From Sphingobacteriales bacterium (lineage in GTDB: Bacteria > Bacteroidota > Bacteroidia > Chitinophagales > UBA2359), in the NCBI GenBank assembly GCA_016718845.1, contig JADKCK010000008.1, positions 118,401 through 182,400 of the forward strand: a stretch of DNA of 64,000 nt, given 5' to 3'. Shown piece after piece: positions 8,733 through 16,986 of the stretch. The notes under the pieces are model-generated. The model had not been told where the DNA came from. It saw only the letters and a program-made list of their open reading frames with translations, and ran no database searches. The number at the start of each line of letters is the position of its first letter. Positions within the stretch are counted from its first letter, which is position 1. The position numbers and the translations under genes were made by a program.

Positions 8733-9656
8733 CTAATCGTTAGCAATTTTTTTAAGGGTTATTGTCCATTCGGGTCCGCTAAAAACTTGGTTTTTTTCCG
8801 AAAAATTGCCCATATTAATGGCTATCGAAAAACACATTAAACTATTTAGGTAACACAAATTGCTGCCCTCTGGCACAGCGCCAAAAGTACGGCTATAGGG
8901 CATTTGTCCGCTAAAAACAATTTTATCGCCTTGTTTTATTGTCACATTTACTTGTTCGTCAAAGGCTATTTTTAGCTTTTTGAAGGTATCTGCATCAATA
9001 TTTGTCCAGATGTTGCCATATTGCACATCTAATATAGGAATGCTGCCTATTGCTACACCTTTATCAAAAGTAGGTTTTTGGTAATCAATACCTACTACTT
9101 TTGCAAGTAGTTTTTTGCCAATGTCGGCAAATGTAATTTTTTTAGCCGCCAGCCTTGCAGCCGTATAGGCATACACATCGCGCCCATGAAAAGTGTACGA
9201 TTTTTCGCTATTTTTACGCCTATTAGTAGCTTCGTCAATTTCGCGCACCTCGTCAATGCCTAACGACTCTGCCACCAAGGTAAGGGTACCGTTGTCGGGC
9301 GTTACAAAAAAATGCCCCGATTTGGTTTTTAACACCACCGATTTACGCTCGGTTCCTACACCCGGGTCAACAACCGATACAAAAACAGTACCTTTGGGCC
9401 AATACACTGCCGTTTGTTCTAACCTATAGGCTGCCTCCCAGATGTTGTAAGCAGGTATTTCGTGTGTAAGGTCAAACAATTTCAAGTCGCCCGACACACC
9501 CATTGCTACCCCTTTCATGGCAGATACGGCTCCATCTTTCAAACCAAAATCGGTCTGAAAAACAACTATGCCATTTTGAGCCCGCACACAAGGTGTAAAA
9601 CTCATGGTGCTACTAAACAGCAACAAAAGTAACAATAAAAAACGATTCTGGTTCAT
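8733..9656 (-). CDS. Exported S-adenosylmethionine hydroxide adenosyltransferase (DUF62 family)
   Basis: The 307-residue protein begins with a Leu-rich signal peptide (MNQNRFLLLLLLLFSSTMSF, cleavage near CVRAQ). The DUF62 fold follows: FQTDFGLKDGAVSAMKGV at the N-terminus, VDPGVGTERKSVVL with the conserved Asp and Arg, TPDNGTLTLV, and TFHGRDVYAYTAARLA with the conserved His. The C-terminal domain has GNIWTNID. Family members hydrolyse S-adenosylmethionine to adenosine and methionine using an activated water; halogenating relatives use chloride or fluoride. The signal peptide is noteworthy because the substrate is cytoplasmic in most settings. It is a single gene between two unrelated units. 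Confidence 0.88.
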   Translation of the reverse strand: MNQNRFLLLLLLLFSSTMSFTPCVRAQNGIVVFQTDFGLKDGAVSAMKGVAMGVSGDLKLFDLTHEIPAYNIWEAAYRLEQTAVYWPKGTVFVSVVDPGVGTERKSVVLKTKSGHFFVTPDNGTLTLVAESLGIDEVREIDEATNRRKNSEKSYTFHGRDVYAYTAARLAAKKITFADIGKKLLAKVVGIDYQKPTFDKGVAIGSIPILDVQYGNIWTNIDADTFKKLKIAFDEQVNVTIKQGDKIVFSGQMPYSRTFGAVPEGSNLCYLNSLMCFSIAINMGNFSEKNQVFSGPEWTITLKKIAND

Positions 9657-10101
9657 AAATGTTGTTTGTTAAAAAATAAATCGCCTAAATAACTACCTAT
9701 ATTACACCCTTAATAAAGAACTAAAATACCTCTTCTTTGGTTTTATCAAACCTAATTCAATTGCCCTAAATATTTGTTGTAGTGCCAAACATTTGGAGCA
9801 ACAAAGGTACAACATGTATTTTATAATAGTGCTATTTTTTACCCATTTTCACCCAAATAACACAATTTGTGCTATAATTATGCCTATAATCATGTCCATA
9901 ATCAACAAAGATTGCGGGTAGAATGATAAGGTCGTATTACAAGCATTTTGTTTATGGGCAAAAACTTTTTTTTACACTTAGACGATAAAATTGCAAAATA
10001 AATTTACCCAAACGCGCCAAGTTTTAATAAATGAGGGTATCTTTGTGCTAAACTATGCAGGTGCAAGTTTTTTTTACAGCATCTAATCCCCCTAACTCCC
10101 T
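9657..10101. other. Gene-free AT-rich spacer
   Basis: No gene is supported here. A possible minus-seven element (TATCTTTG, 10038-10045) reads toward the Roco gene, but no good TTG element is found at the expected distance. Imperfect fragments of the CCCCCT-type palindromic repeat begin at about 10085. Confidence 0.5.
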
Positions 10102-10262
10102 TTTTCTAATCCCCCTAGCCCCCTTTTTTCAAAAAGGGGGACTATGAGCAAACTTGTAAATCTTGTTTGCAAAGCAAGCAAGTGTTTGAACTCTCCCTTT
10201 TTTCAAAAGGGAGACGATTAAAAGTTTCGCTTGCGAAACCTTTTAATCAGAGGGATTTTAAC
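10102..10262. repeat. MITE-like palindromic repeat, copy 1 (left of the Roco gene)
   Basis: The unit starts TTTTTCTAATCCCCCTAGCC and ends with a matching inverted end (AGAGGGATTTTAA). Inside are nested hairpins: CCCCCTTTTTTC/AAAAAGGGGG, TTGTTTGCAAAGCAAGCAAG, CTCCCTTTTTTC/AAAAGGGAG, and GATTAAAAGTTTCGC/GCGAAACCTTTTAATC. The same architecture recurs at 13641-13803. No protein is encoded in it, which fits a non-autonomous mobile repeat. Confidence 0.8.
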
Positions 10263-10286
10263 ACGCACAACCATAAAACACCAAAC

Positions 10287-11291
10287 ATGTCTCAACAAGC
10301 CAAAAACCTAATTGCCCAAGCCCGCACCGAGGGCTGGAAACGCCTTGACCTAGGCAACTGCAACCTAACCGACCTACAAACCCAAGTACCCGAACTGTTT
10401 GAACTAGAACAGTTGGAAGAATTGGTGTTGAGTAATACGTGGTGGGATATGGATAAACAAGAATGGATAGAGAGTGCCAATACAGGACAAGCCAACAAAC
10501 TAAGCCAGCTACCCCAAGCTATGGCACAACTAAAACAACTAAAAGTTTTAGTGTGTGGAGGAACTTGGGATGAAAGTTGGGCAATCAGCGATATTGGCGT
10601 ATTGCAATCCCTCACCCAATTGACCACCTTAAACCTTAGCAACAATAAAATCAGCGATATTGGCGTATTGCAATCCCTCACCCAATTGACCACCTTAGAC
10701 CTTAGCTACAATAAAATCAGCGATATTGGCGTATTGCAATCCCTCACCCAATTAACCAACTTAAACCTTAGCAACAATCAAATCAGCGATATTGGCGTAT
10801 TGCAATCCCTCACCCAATTGACCACCTTAGACCTTAGCGACAATCAAATCAGCGATATTGGCGTATTGCAATCCCTCACCCAATTGACCACCTTAGACCT
10901 TAGCCACAATCAAATCAGCGATATTGGCGTATTGCAATCCCTCACCCAATTGACCAACTTAAACCTTAGCGGCAATCAAATCAGCGATATTGGCGTATTG
11001 CAATCCCTCACCCAATTGACCAACTTAAACCTTAGCGGCAATCAAATCAGCGATATTGGCGTATTGAAATCCCTCATGCCTAGCCACAATCGCTGGATGC
11101 GATTGCAATCCCTCACCCAATTGACCACCCTTAGCCAATCAAATCAGCGTATTGGCGTATTGCAATCCCTCAAATGCAGCGACAATAAAATCAGCGATAT
11201 TGGCGTATTGCAATCCCTCACCCAATTGACCAACTTAGACCTTCGCAACAATCAAATCAGCGATATTGGCGTATTGCAATCCCTCAATTGA
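10287..11291 (+). CDS. N-terminal LRR part of a Roco-TIR protein, interrupted by frameshift
   Basis: The ATG at 10287 (MSQQAKNLIAQARTEGWKRL) is preferred over an upstream start that would lie inside the palindromic repeat. A capping segment of about 95 residues leads into 22-residue leucine-rich repeats of the form ISDIGVLQSLTQLTNLDL. The frame stops at 11291 (SLN, then TGA) because a repeat unit lacks four bases. Seven and one further bases are missing within the next 60 bases, and together these three deletions restore the frame of the ORF starting at 11346. Units around 11070-11190 are also scrambled. The two ORFs are best seen as one gene of about 1,100 codons, broken either in the genome or in the assembly. 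Confidence 0.75.
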   Translation: MSQQAKNLIAQARTEGWKRLDLGNCNLTDLQTQVPELFELEQLEELVLSNTWWDMDKQEWIESANTGQANKLSQLPQAMAQLKQLKVLVCGGTWDESWAISDIGVLQSLTQLTTLNLSNNKISDIGVLQSLTQLTTLDLSYNKISDIGVLQSLTQLTNLNLSNNQISDIGVLQSLTQLTTLDLSDNQISDIGVLQSLTQLTTLDLSHNQISDIGVLQSLTQLTNLNLSGNQISDIGVLQSLTQLTNLNLSGNQISDIGVLKSLMPSHNRWMRLQSLTQLTTLSQSNQRIGVLQSLKCSDNKISDIGVLQSLTQLTNLDLRNNQISDIGVLQSLN

Positions 11292-11592
11292 CCAACTTAG
11301 CTACAATCAAATCAGCGATATTGGCGTATTGCAATCCTCACCCAATTGACCGACTTAGACCTTCGCAACAATCAAATCAGCGATATTGGCGTATTGCAAT
11401 CCCTCACCCAATTGACCCACTTAGACCTTAACAACAATCAAATCAGCGATATTGGCGTATTGCAATCCCTCACCCAATTGACCAACTTAAACCTTAGCAA
11501 CAATCAAATCAGCGATATTGGCGTATTGCAATCCCTCACCCAATTAACCTACTTAGACCTTAGCAACAATCAAATCAGCGATTTAAGCCCTT
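10578..11592 (+). repeat. 66-bp LRR-coding tandem repeat
   Basis: About fifteen units of 66 bp encode the leucine-rich repeats across both ORFs. Most differ at only one to three positions, always at the variable LRR surface positions (Asn, Tyr, Asp, His, Gly, Arg after LDLS or LNLS). DNA identity is far higher than protein function would demand, so the array is young or being homogenised. Irregular units cluster at 11060-11345. Confidence 0.92.
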
Positions 11593-13640
11593 TGTTAACA
11601 CACTATAAAAAAGGTGTTCGCATTTATGTAGATGATAACCCGCTTGTATCTCCTCCTTTAGAGATAGTTAAGCAAGGCGATGAGGCAATTATTCGTTGGT
11701 TAGAGGAGTATGCTACCAACGATAATTTACCTTTGCAGCAGGCTAAGTTATTAATTTTGGGGGCGGGTGGGGTAGGCAAAACATCGTTGATGCACAAACT
11801 CTGTAATCCCAACAGTTCGTTACCCGCGCAAGCAGCTACAACTGTGGGTATTACGGTAGTAACACAGCCTGTTGTCTATACCATAGAGGGCAGCGAGTAT
11901 ACCCTATACATCTGGGATTTTGGCGGGCAAGATGTGTATCACCCTACGCATCAGTTCTTTTTAACCAAAAACTCGGTGTATGTGCTTATGGAAGATGGAC
12001 GCGAAAAGAAAACCGACTTCTATTATTGGTTACAAGTACAAGAGCTATTGGCAGACGATAGCCCTTTGTTTGTGTTGCAAAACATTCGCAACAAATCGCG
12101 CTCACCAATACCTATCAACGAGCTAAAAGCTAAGTTTGGCAACATAAAAGAGTATTTTGAGCTGGATTTGAGCGAGGTAACCGACACACACAAAGGTTTT
12201 GCAGCTATGGTAGCAGAGCTACAAACCAAACTTAAAAACCTGCCACATATTGGCGAGCTGTGGCCCCGCAAACGCTACGAAATACGCGAGGCATTGCTCA
12301 ACAAAAAAAACGAGCAGTACATTAGCCTTAAACAATACCGACAATTGTGCAACAAGCATAATTACCCCGAAACCGAACGCCAAAACGATTTGTTGCAACA
12401 GCTTCATTTTTTGGGCGTAGTACTGCACTTTGCCAACGAACCTTTTTTGCAAGATATTGTTATCACCGACCCACAATGGGCAACCGATGCCGTATATGCC
12501 ATATTAGACCATACCGAGAAACACTACGAGAAAAAAGGGCATTTTACCTACAACGACCTCTGCACAGTGTGGCACAAGGACTGTTACGAGGGCAAGTTTC
12601 CGCAGTTGTTGGCATTGATGGAAAAGTTTGAGTTATCGTTTCCGCTTCCCGATGCCCCACATACCTACATCACCCCTTTGTTGCTGCCCGACGATAAACC
12701 CATCTATGATTGGGATACCGCAAACAGCCTACAACTGCGCTATACCTACGATTTTATGCCCAAAGGTATTTTGGCACGTTTGATTGTGCGCAAACACGAG
12801 CTTATCAAAGACCACTTGTTTTGGAAACGAGGCGTAGTATTGCACTACCTTAACACCGAAGCCCAAGTTACCGAAGATTACGAAGGCAAAAACTTATCTG
12901 TGAGCATAAAAGGCAGCGAGGCTAAAGGTTTGATGTACGAAATTAGCCGCGAGATAGACCGCATCAACAGTACGTATCATTTCTCGGAGCACATACGCGC
13001 CATTAAGCGCGTGCCTTGTAGTTGTGCAACCTGCAAAACTGCCAAAGAGCCACATTTTTACAACTACGAAGAGTTAAAAGGAAGGCAAACAAGAGGCAAA
13101 CAAACCATTGAGTGCAAAAACCCGCCTTACGATGATGTAAATGTACAAATGCTGTTAGATGATAGCGGTGTAGAAGGGCAAACAAGACTTGGCGGTAATG
13201 CCATTAGCATCTTCATCTCCTACGCCCAAGAAGACCACGAGCATTTACAAACGCTCAAAGACCACCTCAGCTCCTTAACAAGGCAAAGCAAAATAACAGT
13301 TTGGGACGACCAAAAAATATTAGCAGGTAAAGATTGGAACAAGGAGATAGAACAACATTTGCAAAATGCTGTTGTAGTAGTACTACTCATCAGCTCCGAT
13401 TTTTTATCCAACGACCATATCATGGACGAAGAAATACCCATCATCATGCAAAAACACAATAATGGAGATTTAGTTATTCCAATAGTAGTGCGCGATTGTA
13501 ATTGGGAATGGGAAGAACAATTGGCTAAGATACAAGCTGTAAATGGGGGTAAAGCATTAAACAGTGAAGCAGATAAAGATACTGCCTTTGCTGCTGCGGC
13601 GCGTCAAATAAAAGAAGCAATAGCCAACCTCTCTAACTAG
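11346..13640 (+). CDS. Roco-family LRR-Roc-COR-TIR protein (C-terminal part)
   Basis: This part has 764 residues. Residues 1-80 continue the LRRs and 85-125 form the LRR cap and linker. A Roc GTPase follows with Walker A GAGGVGKTS (139-147) and the DxxG switch WDFGGQDVYHPTHQFFL. A COR-like region spans about 330-600. A TIR domain (about 620-755) starts ISIFISYAQEDHEHL and contains WDDQKILAGKDW and SSDFLSNDHIMDEEI, where the Glu aligns with the TIR catalytic Glu. Roco proteins are GTP-regulated dimers, and bacterial TIR domains often cleave NAD+. A sensing (LRR), switch (Roc) and effector (TIR) arrangement suggests a conflict or immunity role, which is inference. The usual NKxD base-recognition motif is degenerate (NIRNKS). 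Confidence 0.88.
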   Translation: MTDLDLRNNQISDIGVLQSLTQLTHLDLNNNQISDIGVLQSLTQLTNLNLSNNQISDIGVLQSLTQLTYLDLSNNQISDLSPLLTHYKKGVRIYVDDNPLVSPPLEIVKQGDEAIIRWLEEYATNDNLPLQQAKLLILGAGGVGKTSLMHKLCNPNSSLPAQAATTVGITVVTQPVVYTIEGSEYTLYIWDFGGQDVYHPTHQFFLTKNSVYVLMEDGREKKTDFYYWLQVQELLADDSPLFVLQNIRNKSRSPIPINELKAKFGNIKEYFELDLSEVTDTHKGFAAMVAELQTKLKNLPHIGELWPRKRYEIREALLNKKNEQYISLKQYRQLCNKHNYPETERQNDLLQQLHFLGVVLHFANEPFLQDIVITDPQWATDAVYAILDHTEKHYEKKGHFTYNDLCTVWHKDCYEGKFPQLLALMEKFELSFPLPDAPHTYITPLLLPDDKPIYDWDTANSLQLRYTYDFMPKGILARLIVRKHELIKDHLFWKRGVVLHYLNTEAQVTEDYEGKNLSVSIKGSEAKGLMYEISREIDRINSTYHFSEHIRAIKRVPCSCATCKTAKEPHFYNYEELKGRQTRGKQTIECKNPPYDDVNVQMLLDDSGVEGQTRLGGNAISIFISYAQEDHEHLQTLKDHLSSLTRQSKITVWDDQKILAGKDWNKEIEQHLQNAVVVVLLISSDFLSNDHIMDEEIPIIMQKHNNGDLVIPIVVRDCNWEWEEQLAKIQAVNGGKALNSEADKDTAFAAAARQIKEAIANLSN

Positions 13641-13803
13641 TTTTTCTAATCCCCCTAGCCACCTTTTTTCAAAAAGGGGGGACTGATATGCTAGATTGTA
13701 AATTTGTTTGCAAAGCAAACTTGCTCTCTCTTAAATTCCCCCTTTTTTCAAAAGGGGGACGATTAACATTTTTGCTTGCAAAAGTGTTAATCAGGGGGAT
13801 TTT
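13641..13803. repeat. MITE-like palindromic repeat, copy 2 (right of the Roco gene)
   Basis: This has the same plan as 10102-10262. It starts TTTTTCTAATCCCCCTAGCC and holds hairpins CCTTTTTTC/AAAAAGG, GTTTGCAAAGCAAAC, CCCCCTTTTTTC/AAAAGGGGG and GATTAACA..../....TGTTAATC-like arms around TTTTGCTTGCAAAAG. It ends AGGGGGATTTTAA. The inner stems differ in sequence from copy 1 but keep pairing, as expected of a structured repeat. It begins directly at the stop codon of the Roco gene and ends 13 bases before the subtilisin start. Confidence 0.8.
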
Positions 13804-13816
13804 AAAATAATTAAAC

Positions 13817-16507
13817 ATGAAACATACCATCACCTTCATTTTCTTTTGCTGCATTATCGCCCAAAACCTATTAGCACAAGACGCTAATGTAATATCGGGT
13901 GAGTTGATTGTGCGATTATATCCACAATCGGACATTAAACAATTGCTTGCCGATTTTAGTCGGTTCGAGGGCAAGACTACGCAGTTGCGCATAAAGCGCA
14001 GTCTAATTAAATCGCTCAACACCTATCAGTTGTTGTTTGATGCGCAACACATCAACCCCAAAAGCCTTTTAACTGCAGTACGGGGCAACAAAAAAGTGTT
14101 GTTGGCACAATTTAACCACACCATTGAGCTGCGCAACACCCCCAACGACCCCTTGTTTGGCGACCAATGGCAGTACGAAAACAATGGCATAAACGGACTT
14201 GTAGCAGATGCCGATATTGATGCCACCGCTGCATGGGACATTACCACAGGCGGCAACACCGTATATGGCGATACCATTGTGGTAGCCGTGTTAGACGATG
14301 GGTGTAATGCTTTTCACCCCGATTGGGGCAATAATATTTGGGTAAACCGATACGAAATACCTTTTAATGGCATTGATGACGACGAAAATGGCTACATTGA
14401 CGATTACCGAGGTTATAACACCTATACCGACGACGACGACATAGGCGGCGGGAGTTTGGGCGGCGACCACGGCACGCCCGTAGCAGGCATTATTGGTGCT
14501 AAGGGCAACAATGGCATAGGTGTGTCGGGGGTAAACTGGAACGTGAAGGTAATGATAGTAGTGGCATCGGGCGACGAGGCTGATGCTATTGCAGGCTATG
14601 GCTATGTGTTAGCCAACCGCGAACAATACAATAGCACTAACGGGCAAAAAGGGGCTTTTGTAGTAGCTACCAACGCATCGTGGGGCGTAAACTTTGGGCA
14701 GCCCGCCGATGCCCCCATTTGGTGCAGCCTATACGACGACTTAGGCAATGTGGGTATTTTAAGCGCCGGAGCAACCGCCAATGCCAATACAAATGTAGAT
14801 ACACAAGGCGACCTGCCCACGGCCTGCCCCAGCGATTATTTAATTAGCGTAACTAATATGTTGAGCAACAACACCAAATATTCAAATGCAGGCTACGGAG
14901 CCACCAGCATAGATTTAGGTGCATACGGGCAAAATGCCATTACCATAAACGTATCGGGTAGTTACGGCATTTTTACGGGTACATCGTCGGCAACGCCACA
15001 TGTAGCGGGTGCAATAGGTTTGTTGTACTCGGTAGGTTGTCCGCAATTTATTGAGGTGGCTAAAACCAATCCAGCCCAAGCGGCTTTGCTTGCCAAGCAA
15101 TTTATTATGCAGGGCAGTGTACCTAATCCAACCTTAGCGGGCATTACCGTATCGGGTGGGGTATTAAATTTGCAGGGCATGTTACAACAAGCCTTAGCTT
15201 ATGGCTGCTCGGTGCCGGGTTGCGATGCTCCTTTTGGTTTGTTTGCCAATCAGCTAAACGCCACCGATGCCACTTTTACGTGGTATGCCGACCCCGCCGA
15301 TGGGCAATCGTTTGTGGTATCGTATGCCACAGGCTTCCCCGACCCACCTTATACCACTCTAATATCAACAAGCAATAGCATTACCCTAAGTGATTTATTG
15401 CCTTGCACCCTATACGAGTTGCATATAGCCACTATTTGCGGCACCGACACCAGCGAATATACCAACTTACTGTTTAATACAAAAGGTTGTTGTCTGCCAC
15501 CCGAAAACATTACACCCACCAATATGTTGTATAACTTAGAGCGTTTGTCGTGGGACCCTGTTTTTGCTGCCTTTGGTTATAATGTGCAATTTAAACCATC
15601 GGGAGGCAGTAATTGGACAAACATCTCTACATCTGATACCACTTTGGTATTAAGCAACTTATTGGGCTGCACCACCTACGATTACCGCATAAGCACCAAC
15701 TGCTCGACAGGTGTACAAAGCGAGTTTTCGGATACGCTACAATTTACTACCTACGGCTGCGGAGCTTGTATAGATTTTACCTACTGTAGCGCCAAAGGGC
15801 AAGATTCGGGTTCGGAGTGGGTTGCGGGCGTGCAGATAGGTAATTGGCAAAACCAATCGGGTAACGATGACGGTTATAAAGATTACAGCAACGTATCTTT
15901 GCAATTAGACAGGGGTGTGTCTTATCCTATATCGCTTACACCAGGTTATATAGGTGGCACCTTTGCCGAGTATTTTAAGGTATGGATAGATTTTGACCAA
16001 AATGGCAGCTACCAAAACGACATCAACGAATTGGTGTACGACTCGGGCTTTCCGCAGCCTAATATGGTTTCGGGCAATTTTGCAGTACCCGGCAATGCTA
16101 TTCCAGGGCAAACGCGTATGCGTGTAGTGATGAAATATGTAGAACCTAACTCATCAGAACCGTATCCTTGCGGCACCTTTACTTTTGGCGAAGTAGAGGA
16201 TTATTGCATCAACATATCCAACAATCCAGTGGGTATAAACAACGTGTATAGTAGCAATTTTGAACTAAAAGCCCATATCAATCAACAAAATATGGCGGTA
16301 TTTGTAGTTAGCCCAATTAACCAAACAGCCACTTTATTGTTAAGCGATGTGACGGGCAGGGTAATAATGCGTACTAATACCGTGTTAGATAAAGGCAATA
16401 ACAAACTAAACCTAAACGCTGCTACATTAGCATCGGGGGTTTATATTTTGACACTACAAACACCTAATGGCAACAATACAAGCATAAAAGTAGTAAAAGT
16501 TAACTAA
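13817..16507 (+). CDS. Subtilisin-like (S8) protease with FN3, GEVED and T9SS sorting domains
   Basis: The protein has 896 residues. A signal peptide (ending NLLAQD) precedes a propeptide-like segment with GELIVRLYPQSD. The S8 catalytic domain shows VAVLDDGCNAFHPDW (Asp), GGDHGTPVAGIIGAKG (His) and GTSSATPHVAGAIGLL (Ser). Two fibronectin type III-like modules follow (about 470-650), then a GEVED domain (VWIDFDQNGSYQNDIN, FGEVEDYCI) and a T9SS type A tail (LSDVTGRVIMRTNT, ASGVYILTLQTPNG, IKVVKVN). It should be a surface or secreted protease. The acidic motif DDDENGYIDD probably binds calcium. The CDS starts 13 bases after a MITE-like repeat, so its promoter may lie in that repeat. Confidence 0.92.
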   Translation: MKHTITFIFFCCIIAQNLLAQDANVISGELIVRLYPQSDIKQLLADFSRFEGKTTQLRIKRSLIKSLNTYQLLFDAQHINPKSLLTAVRGNKKVLLAQFNHTIELRNTPNDPLFGDQWQYENNGINGLVADADIDATAAWDITTGGNTVYGDTIVVAVLDDGCNAFHPDWGNNIWVNRYEIPFNGIDDDENGYIDDYRGYNTYTDDDDIGGGSLGGDHGTPVAGIIGAKGNNGIGVSGVNWNVKVMIVVASGDEADAIAGYGYVLANREQYNSTNGQKGAFVVATNASWGVNFGQPADAPIWCSLYDDLGNVGILSAGATANANTNVDTQGDLPTACPSDYLISVTNMLSNNTKYSNAGYGATSIDLGAYGQNAITINVSGSYGIFTGTSSATPHVAGAIGLLYSVGCPQFIEVAKTNPAQAALLAKQFIMQGSVPNPTLAGITVSGGVLNLQGMLQQALAYGCSVPGCDAPFGLFANQLNATDATFTWYADPADGQSFVVSYATGFPDPPYTTLISTSNSITLSDLLPCTLYELHIATICGTDTSEYTNLLFNTKGCCLPPENITPTNMLYNLERLSWDPVFAAFGYNVQFKPSGGSNWTNISTSDTTLVLSNLLGCTTYDYRISTNCSTGVQSEFSDTLQFTTYGCGACIDFTYCSAKGQDSGSEWVAGVQIGNWQNQSGNDDGYKDYSNVSLQLDRGVSYPISLTPGYIGGTFAEYFKVWIDFDQNGSYQNDINELVYDSGFPQPNMVSGNFAVPGNAIPGQTRMRVVMKYVEPNSSEPYPCGTFTFGEVEDYCINISNNPVGINNVYSSNFELKAHINQQNMAVFVVSPINQTATLLLSDVTGRVIMRTNTVLDKGNNKLNLNAATLASGVYILTLQTPNGNNTSIKVVKVN

Positions 16508-16526
16508 AAGTTGTACCTTTGCGGGC

Positions 16527-16952
16527 GGCTTTTGGCTACTGGCTTTTGGCTGTACGCTGCTGGATTTTGGCTGTCCGCTGTTGGCTTTATGGCTATGTTG
16601 CCATCTTGCAACGGCATCTTGCAAACGTGCAACAGCATCTTGCCATCTTGCAAACGTGCAACAGCATCTTGCAAACGTGCAACGGCATCTTGCAAACGTG
16701 CAACGGCATCTTGCAAACACGCAACAGCATCTTGCAAACGTGCAACAGCATCTTGCAAACACACAACAGCATCTTGCAAACATGCAACAGCATCTTGCAA
16801 ACATGCAACAGCATCTTGCAAACACGCAACAGCATCTTGCAAACACGCAACGGCATCTTGCAAACAAATAGGAGTAAACTACCAAGCAAACGAACAGTTT
16901 GTAGCCAAAAGCCAGTAGCGTACAGCCGACAGCCAAAAGCCAGCAGCCAACT
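16527..16952. repeat. AGCC-rich inverted repeats flanking the 21-bp array
   Basis: The left arm (16527-16578) is built of GGCTTTTGGCTACTGGC and GGCTGTACGCTGCTGG. The right arm (16899-16952) is its imperfect complement (GCCAAAAGCCAGTAGCGTAC and AGCCAAAAGCCAGCAGCC). A related block occurs at 20488-20525 (CTGCAGCGGACAGCGTACAG), so this is a dispersed low-complexity family. In RNA the arms could fold the 21-bp array into a loop. Confidence 0.75.
16600..16870. repeat. 21-bp tandem repeat array 1
   Basis: About 12 units of 21 bp share the core GCATCTTGCAAACGTGCAAC. One 8-base partial unit is inserted early, and positions 13-16 vary (ACGT, ACAC, ACAT). The core holds a near-palindrome, TTGCA....TGCAA. 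Open frames run through the array on both strands because 21 is a multiple of three; none looks like a real protein. The array lies between the subtilisin and terC. A possible minus-seven box (TACCTTTG, 16514-16521) would put it in the terC leader. Confidence 0.95.
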
Positions 16953-16986
16953 CCTCATCTTACCAAACATTTCCGCAATTTATACA

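Noticed and set aside
16519..16986. N-terminal extension of terC through the 21-bp array
   Set aside because: The extension is translated repeat; TerC families start at MESIIEFLQ-like sequence.
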